From an uncultured Blautia sp. (GTDB lineage Bacteria; Bacillota; Clostridia; Lachnospirales; Lachnospiraceae), in NCBI GenBank assembly GCA_900539525.1, contig UQCM01000026.1:1-34605 (forward strand): DNA of 34,605 bases, in the 5' to 3' direction. The notes beneath the pieces were generated by a model. The model worked only from the letters and a program-made list of their open reading frames with translations, did no database searches and had not been told where the DNA came from. A program made the translations under genes and the position numbers. Shown one piece after another: positions 7,518 to 16,212 of this stretch. Position 1 is the first letter of the stretch, and the number at the start of each line of letters is the position of its first letter.

Positions 7518-10500
7518 TTACTGGATTGTTATTTTATTGACCGCTGAACTGCTGTGGCGGTAGTCATCATAAGTCTGCTTATAGAATGTCAGTGTAACTG
7601 TTGAAGCGTAATCATCAGCACCTGCCACATTGCCCTTTCTGGTATTGTCAATTGTTATGACGGGCAGAGTGCTTCCAAATACAGGTACTGTTTTTATTGT
7701 CGATGTTACGTTTGATGACATATTGCCTACATACTTTACATAATACCCTACCGGACACTTCCAGTTCAGTTGGTATGTCCCACGCTGTACATTCTTAAAT
7801 ACATAGCTAAGTATGGGTGATTCTCCCGAATTTACGGCACTTTCATCAAACTCTACCATTCCATGATAGGTATGTCCGGCACCTCTCTGGTCAGTGCCCG
7901 TTAATTCCAGCGTAAATAACGGGCTCCCGTGTTCCATCACAGTCTGCTCCCTCTGGATCACAACCCCGACCGTGACTGTCGTTTCTGCTACAGGATCAAC
8001 AACTGTATAAGTCTGGACGGATGCTGTATTAGCCACAGTAATTGTTACCGGGTCAGTAACTGCATAGCCGTCTGGTGCTTCCAGTTCCTCTATTGTATAA
8101 ATTCCGGCCGGCAGCCTTGAAAATCTCATTGGTTCTGTTGCGCTCGTTATAAAACTTCCGTCGTCTTCTGTCGGGTACTGAGGCTCTACGATGTTGCCTA
8201 ATGAGTCTTTTAGTACCATTCTTGCACCCGCCAGCATCTCATTCGTATCTTCAGCACGCTTGAAAATAGCAATCTGGGTAGGCGTATTCTTCACCGTTAT
8301 ATATTTATTTCCGGTATTTCCAGTTACCTCCATATCACTGTTGTTACTTGTCAGCGTTAGTCCGTTCAATGTGAATGATCTTTGCTTCGAGTCAAGGAGA
8401 TACCCCCCTACTGTTGAAAGCTCCTGGTAATAATAGGTCCCTGACTGCAGCTTTGTCATACGGATCTCGCCCAGATCATCTGTTGTAAACGTCTGGTCAT
8501 ACCCCAGGGCGGAACACCATACCCGGAACCTTACACCGGGTATTACGATATCTTCAGCGCCACTGTCTTCCCAGTTATCCTCTCCGGATGTGTCCGGAGG
8601 TGTCTGATCCCTGTCTGTAAACGCTTCAGCAGATATTTTCCTTAGCGTAACATTTGACTTTATAGGCATCCTTGTAACGACCTCATTTGAATATATGGAT
8701 ATGCCCTTGGCTTCCACCGATGCTATGTTTTTCCATATATAATTTGTTGATTCGATTTCCGGCGTTATCCGCCCAAAGTCATCTTTTACTTTGACGTTAA
8801 TTGTTATGATATAGTCCTTGCCATAGAAATTGGAATTCGTCACAGCTCCAGACTTATCCGATACCGTTATATCCGTTGTCCCGGAGCTGGAGTCAACAGT
8901 TCTTGTAGCTGACAGGTAGGTACTGTTTGAAACGCTCACACTTGTCACAGTAAGAGGGGCCGGTATCGTATCGCTCACAACTAACTTATCCAAGTATTTT
9001 CGTGTAAACCCAGCAGTATCTGTACGGTTACCAACGCTCACCTTAATCTTATAAGCGAATGTCCCACTATGGTCCGTCGTGTTACTCGTTGTGGACTCAT
9101 TTGTGCCGATATACTTCTTCAGTGACACTGCTGTTTCAAAGTTCTCCTTAGGGACATTGACCCTTGCTGCATTAGATGTCATTTCCCGGTTCCCCACTGC
9201 GTCAAGCGTTTTATACGACAGCTTTGCCCGATTGTCCCAGTAGTAATTTACTGCATCTGACGCAGGTTCCCCCACACTTAGGAAGTCGGAATTTCTCACG
9301 ACGCAATTCACAACGATCACGTAATATCTTCCCGTAATATCAGCGGAAGTAGCCTGTCTTACTGTAACAGTATTCTTTGTGGAATCAATCGTTGCAGACA
9401 GGTCATAGTCATAATAATTATAACTATCTGATTCGCTCCCAAAACCATGGCACTGCACACTTGTAATTTGGGCCCACGTGGGTACTTCATCTGTTATCAC
9501 ATAACCGTGCGTAGGTATTGTTGTTGAATCTGAAGCACCAGGGCTAAATATGATATGGTAACTGAAACTTTTCCCGGTTTCAGTAGCGCCGCTTGTATTA
9601 GTATACGATGCTGTGGAATAAGAGCTGTCTACGGTTATATTCTTTTGGGATAACTTCCAGTTACTATATTCACTGTTTGCTACCACGTTCTTCTCTAACC
9701 TTATAGGCGCAGGGTCCAGAGACGTCTTGTTCATATAAGTAGTTACCTTATTGGAAGTCGAACTTCCAAAATCTGTAGTCAGTTCAGCTGTATTTTCCCA
9801 AATGTAACTGTTGCCTGACATAGCTGTTTTTGTCCAGTCGCTGAGGTTTCTAACCATAACAGGAATATCGATATAAAAATACGAATAAGCAGTACTATAT
9901 ATTCCTGACGAAATAAAGTAGCTATCTGGCGTTATTAATAATTGTGTCTCGCCGGTGGGCATTGTCCATACACTTCTAACGTCTGCAGTTGAATAAGAAG
10001 TACCTGAACCACTGCTACTTACAGCTAATAACATTATCCTGCTTGCTTGGGTTAAAGTAGTGGTGACTTCCTTCGGCAGAACATCTTTTATACATACATC
10101 AGTAAAAGGGACATCTCCTCTTGTTGATCTTGGTATTTTGATACGATATGTATAGGCCGTTCCAACTCCGTTTACATTATTTATTGTATCCTCTCTTCCG
10201 CTGTAAATAATAGACTTTGATATTTGAGGCACGTCTGGAAGATTTAAAGGTATCTTCATTCTTGCTTTGTTAGAAGTTTTTGTTTTTGTGACAGACCCTG
10301 TATTTGTAGTAACTGCTGCGGTGGCATCCCAGTAGGCATAGCTGTCCTCTACAGGCGGATTTTTAAGAAGAATTTTTTCTTTTGAAGTAAGCTTTGTTAA
10401 AACCGAAATCCTATATTCCTTCCCGTAAAACTCATCATTATTTAACAAACTGCCTGGGACATTGATTGTTACGGTAGCAGTACTGCTGTCATATGTGATA

Positions 10501-13412
10501 TAGTCTGGAGACGCCGATATAGACTTATAGTTTCTTCCGTCTTGAAAAGTAATGGCATTTCCATTACTATCGTATCCATACCATTTATTTACATCTTGTA
10601 TAATGTCATTAGTGATGTTGTCGACACCACCAAAATTATATGTTATTATACTTGCCTCAAGATACTTTGGTATTTTGAATGAAACTTTTAAAGAATTATA
10701 TCCCGATGAACCTTTTTCCGGAACCTTAATTCTAATATTATAACCCAAAGTTCCAAACGCATATATTACCTTCTCCGTGACAATATTGCCGCTACAATAT
10801 GTCTCGGCACTTAATTCAATATCTGCCACTTCCGTCTCTGTAATTTTAACGTACGTCGTTACATTTCCTGTTGTTTTCTCAGATACCGTTGCTGATGTGT
10901 CAGTCCTGCTTTTGTAATAATTCACAACTGACTTGGCACTGTTTGTCCAATAATAATTTCCACTTGAATCGATTGGTGGTTTTGAAGCTGTTTTGAAATC
11001 AGATTCCTCCATCACCCTTACAGTTATGATGACTGCATAGGTTTTACCATATAAAGCAGAGTTATTTACATCTGCCGTCAGCCTGAAATATCTTTTCCCT
11101 GAACTTGATTTTCCAGAAGAAAAAGTAAAGTATGTTACTGGAGTGCTTGTGCTCGAACTGGAATATACTTTTACATCACTGGATGTGATATTCTGGGTCC
11201 AGCTCGGATATTCATCTTCTATATAGAAGCTCTGGTAACCTCTCGCATAGGCATCCGGTTTTGCCGGTACTGTGATATTCAGTTTGTAATAGTATTCCTT
11301 GCCCAATACATCTGTCCCATATCTTTTATTTAAATTATTGGACGAATCTCCTTCTGTACTATACAACATGCTATCGTTTGATACTCTTTTCGTTATGGAG
11401 CCCGGTACGTCTGTCATAACAGATCTTGCCAGGTATGCGTCCACAGATGCACTTACTGTACTCTGGGCATTTGTGCTCAGGGATGCGGTATTTTTGATCT
11501 GGTAGTACCTCTGGTCTGCCGCTACCGGTGGTTCGCCGGAACTGTAGAATGTTGAAGCACCTTTTATGGTGCAGATTATCCTCACATAATAGACTCTTCC
11601 TGTTCCCCCAAGGCCGCCTACATTGTAGAAATCAGTGTTTCCGAGCCAACTGGGATTAGCTGTGACTGATACATTCTCCCCGGTCACATCTATGGTAAAT
11701 CTGCCGGTCATCTCCGTATTTCCAGAGTATACCGTAACATCTGTTTTCGATGCGGTAACCCATTTCGGCAGGGTGTCCTTGATAGAAAGGCTTGACAGGT
11801 ACATGGAGTTCGCCGTCAATGGTGTCGTGTTGTTAATTTTCAGCCAATAAGCAAACTTTGTATTCCCGGCGGCATTTCCCACATACTGATTCTGGTTAGA
11901 GCTTTCACATGACTTAGAAGTTGTGGACTTATTCACAAACTTATTTATAGAAAATGTCGGAGGTACGTAATCAGACTTTATGTCTCCAGTATCGATCTGC
12001 ATATTTCCATACGGAAATGGGTTTTTGGCGTCCCTCGGTTTTACAAATGTGTATCTTTCAAATGTATGGCTTCCAGTGAAAAGCACATTTATGGCTTTAG
12101 TAATTTCATTCTGAGTAGCCTCTGGCTCTGGGTAATAAATGTATGTTTTTCCATTTTTGGTAGTCGTCAGTTTCAAATGGGAAGCCATCTTGCTGGAATT
12201 TAATACCATTGCTTCAATATTCGTCCTGAAAACAATTCCCTGATATCTGTCTATGTCCTGATGACTGTAGATTCCGCTGATGGAGACAGGTGTTCCATTA
12301 CTGGAATAAAAATCATATCTGACATCGATGTATTCTATGCCATAACAATATACACCGCCATTTCCACTGAATCCTATGTACGGGGTTCCCTTTTTCTCGT
12401 TTGCAAGATACGGGGCACTGATCCGGTATCCCGTAATAGTTGCCTTCATATTGTAAGTAGCATAATTTGCCGTCCCCGGCATACCTACCTGGACTGCATT
12501 TGGGTATATTGCCTCAAACGTCCTTCCACCGGTCGTTACAAGATACGCATCATTATGCGGTGCCGGCCCGTGGGATACCGAGGTATAACCTGCGGTCTGC
12601 GAGGTCTTCCCCTGCGGTACGATCCTGGCTGTATATTTTGATGGGAGAACAGAACCACTATACACACGGTATATTGGCATTCCATTAAATTCTGTTATAT
12701 TACTAGCCGGGGATGGGTCACTGCTTTTTCTGATATCTGTCGTATAATCCGTAGGTATCAGTTCCAGTTCCTTTGCTGACAGTCTGGCCTGGGCTTTGAC
12801 TCCCTGAAGCTCAAGCTTTTCTCCACCTTCCGGATCCTCAACATCCTCCCCGCCGAGTTCATCCGCATCCAGTTCCATATATTTTTCCGACTCAATGACC
12901 TTATCCTTGAACACAGTAAGGGAGATCATTTCCGATTCCTCTTTCGAAGAGGTTTCACTTTCTAACTCAACTTCTGATTCTTCTTCCACAGAAGTTTCCG
13001 TTTCTGTTTCTTCCGTTTCTGTTTCCGCAGCTTCTTCCGTTTCCTTTGGAGCTTCTGTTATTTCTTCTGTTTCCTCTTTGTCGGTTATCTCTGATATTTC
13101 TTTTGACGGTTCTTCCGTTCCATCAATAGATACCGACATGGCCCTTGACAGCTTTCCCGTCTTTTTATTCAGGTCCATTTCAAGATGATTGTCAAACCCG
13201 CCTGCGGTGTATTCTTGTTCTGAACCATCTTCATATGTAGACGTTATCCGGGCTTCCGTCCCGGTAAGGACATCATCAGGGGATTCTGTCCCTGCATTGT
13301 TCCAAACCTGTGCAGCGCCGGTTCCTGAAGCACCGGCAATGGCAGAATTACTGCCCAGCATAGAAACCGCAAGTAACAGGGCTGTCAGTTTCTTAGATTT
13401 ACCTTTTTTCAT
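7518..13412 (-). CDS. Giant secreted protein with D2-type isopeptide repeats and SpaA domains (1964 aa)
   Basis: This is a very large exported beta-domain protein. It has a signal peptide (LTALLLAVSMLGSNSAIAGA), then a Glu/Thr/Ser-rich stretch (about residues 105-200) and a unique N-terminal domain (about 200-490). Six repeats of 160-200 residues follow (about 495-1615). Each ends in a Y-x-W-x-N-x-A type motif (YYWTNSAKS, YIWENTAEL, YYWDNRAKL, YIWKNIASV) and opens with a lysine strand (ITKRV, ISKSI, IRLEKNV, SLKKYI), the pattern of D2-type isopeptide fimbrial domains. Two SpaA/Cna-B domains follow (GTYYYQELSTVGGY and GIYTIEELEAPDGY, about 1620-1815), then an unassigned C-terminus. There is no LPxTG-type signal or C-terminal helix. 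The ATG at 13412 has AAGGAG 8 nt upstream and overlaps the preceding stop by 14 nt. I infer a fibre-associated or tip adhesin. Confidence 0.88.
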   Translation of the reverse strand: MKKGKSKKLTALLLAVSMLGSNSAIAGASGTGAAQVWNNAGTESPDDVLTGTEARITSTYEDGSEQEYTAGGFDNHLEMDLNKKTGKLSRAMSVSIDGTEEPSKEISEITDKEETEEITEAPKETEEAAETETEETETETSVEEESEVELESETSSKEESEMISLTVFKDKVIESEKYMELDADELGGEDVEDPEGGEKLELQGVKAQARLSAKELELIPTDYTTDIRKSSDPSPASNITEFNGMPIYRVYSGSVLPSKYTARIVPQGKTSQTAGYTSVSHGPAPHNDAYLVTTGGRTFEAIYPNAVQVGMPGTANYATYNMKATITGYRISAPYLANEKKGTPYIGFSGNGGVYCYGIEYIDVRYDFYSSNGTPVSISGIYSHQDIDRYQGIVFRTNIEAMVLNSSKMASHLKLTTTKNGKTYIYYPEPEATQNEITKAINVLFTGSHTFERYTFVKPRDAKNPFPYGNMQIDTGDIKSDYVPPTFSINKFVNKSTTSKSCESSNQNQYVGNAAGNTKFAYWLKINNTTPLTANSMYLSSLSIKDTLPKWVTASKTDVTVYSGNTEMTGRFTIDVTGENVSVTANPSWLGNTDFYNVGGLGGTGRVYYVRIICTIKGASTFYSSGEPPVAADQRYYQIKNTASLSTNAQSTVSASVDAYLARSVMTDVPGSITKRVSNDSMLYSTEGDSSNNLNKRYGTDVLGKEYYYKLNITVPAKPDAYARGYQSFYIEDEYPSWTQNITSSDVKVYSSSSTSTPVTYFTFSSGKSSSGKRYFRLTADVNNSALYGKTYAVIITVRVMEESDFKTASKPPIDSSGNYYWTNSAKSVVNYYKSRTDTSATVSEKTTGNVTTYVKITETEVADIELSAETYCSGNIVTEKVIYAFGTLGYNIRIKVPEKGSSGYNSLKVSFKIPKYLEASIITYNFGGVDNITNDIIQDVNKWYGYDSNGNAITFQDGRNYKSISASPDYITYDSSTATVTINVPGSLLNNDEFYGKEYRISVLTKLTSKEKILLKNPPVEDSYAYWDATAAVTTNTGSVTKTKTSNKARMKIPLNLPDVPQISKSIIYSGREDTINNVNGVGTAYTYRIKIPRSTRGDVPFTDVCIKDVLPKEVTTTLTQASRIMLLAVSSSGSGTSYSTADVRSVWTMPTGETQLLITPDSYFISSGIYSTAYSYFYIDIPVMVRNLSDWTKTAMSGNSYIWENTAELTTDFGSSTSNKVTTYMNKTSLDPAPIRLEKNVVANSEYSNWKLSQKNITVDSSYSTASYTNTSGATETGKSFSYHIIFSPGASDSTTIPTHGYVITDEVPTWAQITSVQCHGFGSESDSYNYYDYDLSATIDSTKNTVTVRQATSADITGRYYVIVVNCVVRNSDFLSVGEPASDAVNYYWDNRAKLSYKTLDAVGNREMTSNAARVNVPKENFETAVSLKKYIGTNESTTSNTTDHSGTFAYKIKVSVGNRTDTAGFTRKYLDKLVVSDTIPAPLTVTSVSVSNSTYLSATRTVDSSSGTTDITVSDKSGAVTNSNFYGKDYIITINVKVKDDFGRITPEIESTNYIWKNIASVEAKGISIYSNEVVTRMPIKSNVTLRKISAEAFTDRDQTPPDTSGEDNWEDSGAEDIVIPGVRFRVWCSALGYDQTFTTDDLGEIRMTKLQSGTYYYQELSTVGGYLLDSKQRSFTLNGLTLTSNNSDMEVTGNTGNKYITVKNTPTQIAIFKRAEDTNEMLAGARMVLKDSLGNIVEPQYPTEDDGSFITSATEPMRFSRLPAGIYTIEELEAPDGYAVTDPVTITVANTASVQTYTVVDPVAETTVTVGVVIQREQTVMEHGSPLFTLELTGTDQRGAGHTYHGMVEFDESAVNSGESPILSYVFKNVQRGTYQLNWKCPVGYYVKYVGNMSSNVTSTIKTVPVFGSTLPVITIDNTRKGNVAGADDYASTVTLTFYKQTYDDYRHSSSAVNKITIQ

Positions 13413-14676
13413 TCGCTGTTCTCCTTTCACTGTTCAATACGACACATGCAAACAGACATACTCCTAACAATAGGAAGTAGGAAGCGGCATTTGTGTCATC
13501 CCCCGTCTTAGATGCTGCAACAGGGACATATCCCCCATCTTTTCCAGAGTCTCCATAGCTTCCTGCCCCGCCGGAACTACTGCCACCGTCCGCCCCATTC
13601 TTTTTCGGGGGCTCACTGTCCGGATCAGCAGATACAGCACTGAACGTCCAGTTGGTCTGTCCGTCTGCAAGGGCAAGCCTGCTGTTTATTTTTTCAGATA
13701 CCTTCAGTTCAAAAGATAACTGGCTTGAACCGCCTTTCTCGTAACGCCCAAGGTTGATATCCCCTGACTTGTATGCTTCCGCCATTGTCCCTTCATATAC
13801 GGTCTCTTTTCCGTTCATTACCTTAAGCCCTATAAGTGAGAGCAGGTCATAGGAAGATTTGAGGTATTTCTCAGGCATTGCCATGAGGAAGCTGATATCC
13901 TGTATGTCGCTTGTCGTGTTCCTTACAAGGATCTTTCCGGTCAGGACATCCCCCGGCATCATTTCGCCAAAAGATGAAAAAAAGTCATCCGTGGAACTCA
14001 TCAGTTCCTTTGCTTTTCCTTCAAACGTGATCTTCATCCCTTTTTCAGAATAGGAATCTTCGGAGTATCCGTCACTGCGGGTCTTTACATTCTTGATGAT
14101 CTCCTGCCCGAACCATGGGTCATCACTGCTGAAGTTTGGTGTGAAGTTTTCAGCCTGCACAGCATCCACATCAATATCGAACAGGAGCTTCTGGTCCGGG
14201 GTCCGTTCCGTATAACCGGATGGGATCGTGATATGATTGATAAAATCAACGGACTCACTGTTGTCAAGGGATTCTGTATAATAATAGTAATCTCCCCTCT
14301 TCTCCCACTTGTCCGTTATACCCGTGATATCGTTCTCGCTGATCGTGAAAACGTCTTCTGATTTAAGCCCCTCAGCCCCTTCTGTTACCCAGGAGATCTT
14401 CGTCCTCAGATAGCATGGGGACTCCGTGCAGGTTATCCGTGAGATCCGTGAGATCGTCTGTGCGGGTATTACGGAAATAACATGGTCATCCTTTCCAAGG
14501 GCTTTTATCTTGCCGTCATCATCCATTGCCATTTCCTGCAGGGAAATACCAACGCTCCCTAATGACAGTTTATTTTCTACAGTAACACTTGATTTGTACA
14601 TAGCGTACACAGTGCCCGCCCCGACAAGTCCTAAAAGAGAGATCACTGACAGGGCATATAATATTTTCTTTTTCAT
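13399..14676 (-). CDS. TasA/CalY-like SipW substrate with C-terminal wall anchor (425 aa)
   Basis: This is a predicted fibre-associated protein. Its leader (ILYALSVISLLGLVGAGTVYAMYKSSVTVEN, split here as a helix then AMYKSSVTVENKLSLG) is the SipW-type layout, in which a hydrophobic helix is followed by a TasA-like N-terminal strand. The core shares family motifs with its neighbours: SPCYLRTKISW, KWEKRGDYYYYTESL, and a later second beta domain with MMPGDVLTGKILVRN. A Gly/Ser linker leads to a sorting-signal-like end: SKTGDDT, a hydrophobic helix, then RRTANEKR. The motif is off-consensus (SKTG rather than LPxTG). The ATG has AGGAGG 6 nt upstream, 11 bp after the previous stop, and the next gene overlaps it by 14 nt, so coupling is likely. 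I infer the wall-anchoring basal subunit. Confidence 0.85.
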   Translation of the reverse strand: MKKKILYALSVISLLGLVGAGTVYAMYKSSVTVENKLSLGSVGISLQEMAMDDDGKIKALGKDDHVISVIPAQTISRISRITCTESPCYLRTKISWVTEGAEGLKSEDVFTISENDITGITDKWEKRGDYYYYTESLDNSESVDFINHITIPSGYTERTPDQKLLFDIDVDAVQAENFTPNFSSDDPWFGQEIIKNVKTRSDGYSEDSYSEKGMKITFEGKAKELMSSTDDFFSSFGEMMPGDVLTGKILVRNTTSDIQDISFLMAMPEKYLKSSYDLLSLIGLKVMNGKETVYEGTMAEAYKSGDINLGRYEKGGSSQLSFELKVSEKINSRLALADGQTNWTFSAVSADPDSEPPKKNGADGGSSSGGAGSYGDSGKDGGYVPVAASKTGDDTNAASYFLLLGVCLFACVVLNSERRTANEKR

Positions 14677-14687
14677 GCAATCCCTCC

Positions 14688-15263
14688 TTAATCCCTTACT
14701 TCTTTATGGAAGTTCCAGGCACTGCTGTAATTTGCAAATTCGTTTCCACCGTGGAAGCACGATACAGATTCCTGAGACACAAAGATTTCAAAAGAGTCCA
14801 CGTTTTTCAGATATTTTGAATTCAGGGTGGCAAACACTACCCTGTTGAACAGGATGCCTGTTTCTTTGCCCGGCTCCACCGGCTTCTTGTAGTAATACCA
14901 TCCGTCACTGCCCTTCTCCCAGTCCCCTCCAACAGGAGTAACAGCGTTTCCTGCGTTTGCTGTATTCTGGATAGCGGCATTGAAATCGGAATTACCAAAT
15001 TCAACGCTCGCTCTTATATAGCAGGGTACGGAGCCATTGTTTTTGAACTTTACGGTCTTGGAAACCGTTTTATTGTTCAAATTGTCAAGGCTTACCGTGA
15101 TCGGGGTGTATACCTCAGAGACGCTGGTGTTAAGACTGCCGGGCTGAAACCTGTTCGCCCGGCTGCCATCACTGTCTGAGAGGACCGCCCACCCGTAAGA
15201 AACAGGTACTGCCAATATCACAGCAAGCAAACAGCCAAAGAAGCACTTTTTTCGTTTGGACAT
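14688..15263 (-). CDS. TasA/CalY-like SipW-dependent fibre subunit (191 aa)
   Basis: This small exported protein is related to the TasA/camelysin family. An N-terminal helix (CFFGCLLAVILAVPVSYGW) is followed by AVLSDSDGSRANRFQPGSL, which matches the SipW-cognate layout with a conserved Asn and Gly after the cleavage region. Family motifs in the body are VKFKNNGSVPCYIRASVEF, DWEKGSDGWYYYKKPVEPG, and TGILFNRVVFA. It has no wall-sorting signal. The start at 15263 has GGAGG 5 nt upstream. It lies 31 bp after the larger TasA-like gene, with a small GC hairpin between them, and 11 bp before the anchored 425-aa subunit. I infer a minor subunit, comparable in position to TapA or a second CalY copy. 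Confidence 0.82.
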   Translation of the reverse strand: MSKRKKCFFGCLLAVILAVPVSYGWAVLSDSDGSRANRFQPGSLNTSVSEVYTPITVSLDNLNNKTVSKTVKFKNNGSVPCYIRASVEFGNSDFNAAIQNTANAGNAVTPVGGDWEKGSDGWYYYKKPVEPGKETGILFNRVVFATLNSKYLKNVDSFEIFVSQESVSCFHGGNEFANYSSAWNFHKEVRD

Positions 15264-15278
15264 TTATACCTCCATCCT

Positions 15279-15292
15279 GGGAGCGGCCTCCC
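15279..15292 (-). promoter_or_regulatory. GC hairpin between the first two TasA-like genes
   Basis: GGGAG-GCCG-CTCCC on the minus strand is a 5-bp, all-strong stem. It starts 3 nt after the stop codon of the 259-aa subunit and ends shortly before the next gene's ribosome binding site. No U tract follows, so it is not a classical terminator. It could stabilise the upstream mRNA 3' end or reduce downstream expression. Confidence 0.45.
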
Positions 15293-15294
15293 TT

Positions 15295-16074
15295 TTAATT
15301 TACTTTGTTGATTACTTCGCCAGGCTGTCCTACGTTCTGGTTTGCATACTTATCATATGCATTCTTAGCCTGTGCCGGAACGGATGCACCGTTGTCACCG
15401 GTATTCAGTGCCTGGATCGCATAGAAGTTGATGTCAACATCCAGCTCCACGTCTTCGCCGCCTGCCTGTCCTTCAATGATGTTTGCGAAGGTGATCGTAT
15501 CGAACAGGTTCGCTGTTGTCACACCCGGCTTCAGGATCTCGTTATAGCAGTAGGTATAAACCATCTTGGTCTTGCCGCCGACTGTCATTTCTTTCTTATA
15601 CATCTGGGTCCACTTATCATTGACTTCGGAGAGGCCGATACCGTCAGTTGCTGTCTGGCAGGTCTTGCCTGTTGCATTGAATTCGAACAGTTCGATATGT
15701 GCTGCATTGCCGCCGTTCTGGCGTACACCGTCTTTATTTACATAGATGGCATCTGTAATCGGCACTGCCACCTCAATATACGCATAGGCATCTACATCAC
15801 CGACGTTTGTGATGGACGGGTCTTTTGTGAATGTCTGGGTAGGCTGTACATATTCAGCAGTACCGCCCGGCATACCGTCACCATCCGGATCCCAGTTCGG
15901 CTCCTGCCCCGTGATATCCAGATCGCTGTCTCCATAGGTAAATACGTTGGTCGCATGCTCGTTATCCGTCAGATATGCAAGCGTCCCTCCGATCGTTGAG
16001 ATAGCCAGTGCTGCCATCATGATAACACCGACAACTTTTTTATTAATCTTCTTATTAAAATAGAATTTCTTCAT
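15295..16074 (-). CDS. TasA-like SipW-dependent protein, probable major fibre subunit (259 aa)
   Basis: This is an exported TasA/camelysin-family protein. The N-terminus has a basic segment, a helix (VVGVIMMAALAISTIGG) and the hallmark GGTLAYLTDNEHATNVFTYG, the clearest SipW-cognate signature in the window. The mature part has ITNVGDVDAYAYIEVAVP (the TasA Asn-Gly...Tyr strand), KWTQMYKKE, a YCYNEILKPGVTTANLFDTITF strand, and EDVELDVDINFYAIQALN, all standard TasA-family features. It has no anchor or LPxTG. It is the first and least divergent of the three subunits, hence my guess that it is the major one. Its start at 16074 lacks an adjacent linear Shine-Dalgarno, but a GGAGAGG may be brought near by a hairpin at 16081-16093. 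It lies 138 bp after the 1805-aa adhesin gene. Confidence 0.92.
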   Translation of the reverse strand: MKKFYFNKKINKKVVGVIMMAALAISTIGGTLAYLTDNEHATNVFTYGDSDLDITGQEPNWDPDGDGMPGGTAEYVQPTQTFTKDPSITNVGDVDAYAYIEVAVPITDAIYVNKDGVRQNGGNAAHIELFEFNATGKTCQTATDGIGLSEVNDKWTQMYKKEMTVGGKTKMVYTYCYNEILKPGVTTANLFDTITFANIIEGQAGGEDVELDVDINFYAIQALNTGDNGASVPAQAKNAYDKYANQNVGQPGEVINKVN

Positions 16075-16080
16075 ATGATC

Positions 16081-16113
16081 TTCGCCCCGCGAACCTCTCC
16101 GGGGACTTCCTCC
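16081..16113 (-). promoter_or_regulatory. Structured translation leader of the major TasA-like gene
   Basis: On the minus strand GGAGAGG (16094-16100) is followed by the perfect hairpin TTCGC-GGG-GCGAA (16093-16081), then GATCAT and the ATG. Folding places GGAGAGG 6 nt from the start codon. A competing pairing, CCCCG (16104-16100) with CGGGG (16089-16085), would disrupt that hairpin. A second, more upstream GGAGG lies at 16109-16113. This is inferred from complementarity only. Confidence 0.5.
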
Positions 16114-16212
16114 TTTTCAATAGTGTGTTTTCTGTTTCTGGTTGTGTACTGTCCAGACAGGCGGTGGTGCATTTTCCTGTCCATGTTCTCGATACGGTAC
16201 AGGCTGCACTTC

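Noticed and set aside
12895..13188. Ser/Val-rich plus-strand frame opposite the giant protein
   Set aside because: It is the complement of the Glu/Thr-rich stretch (GAA/GAG/ACA codons) of the real minus-strand gene. The same holds for 21071-21418 opposite the adhesin stalk.
13412..13430. GTG at 13430 as start of the 1970-codon protein
   Set aside because: The GTG overlaps the AAGGAG that fits the ATG at 13412. The ATG gives a proper signal peptide, so the shorter form (1964 aa) is used.
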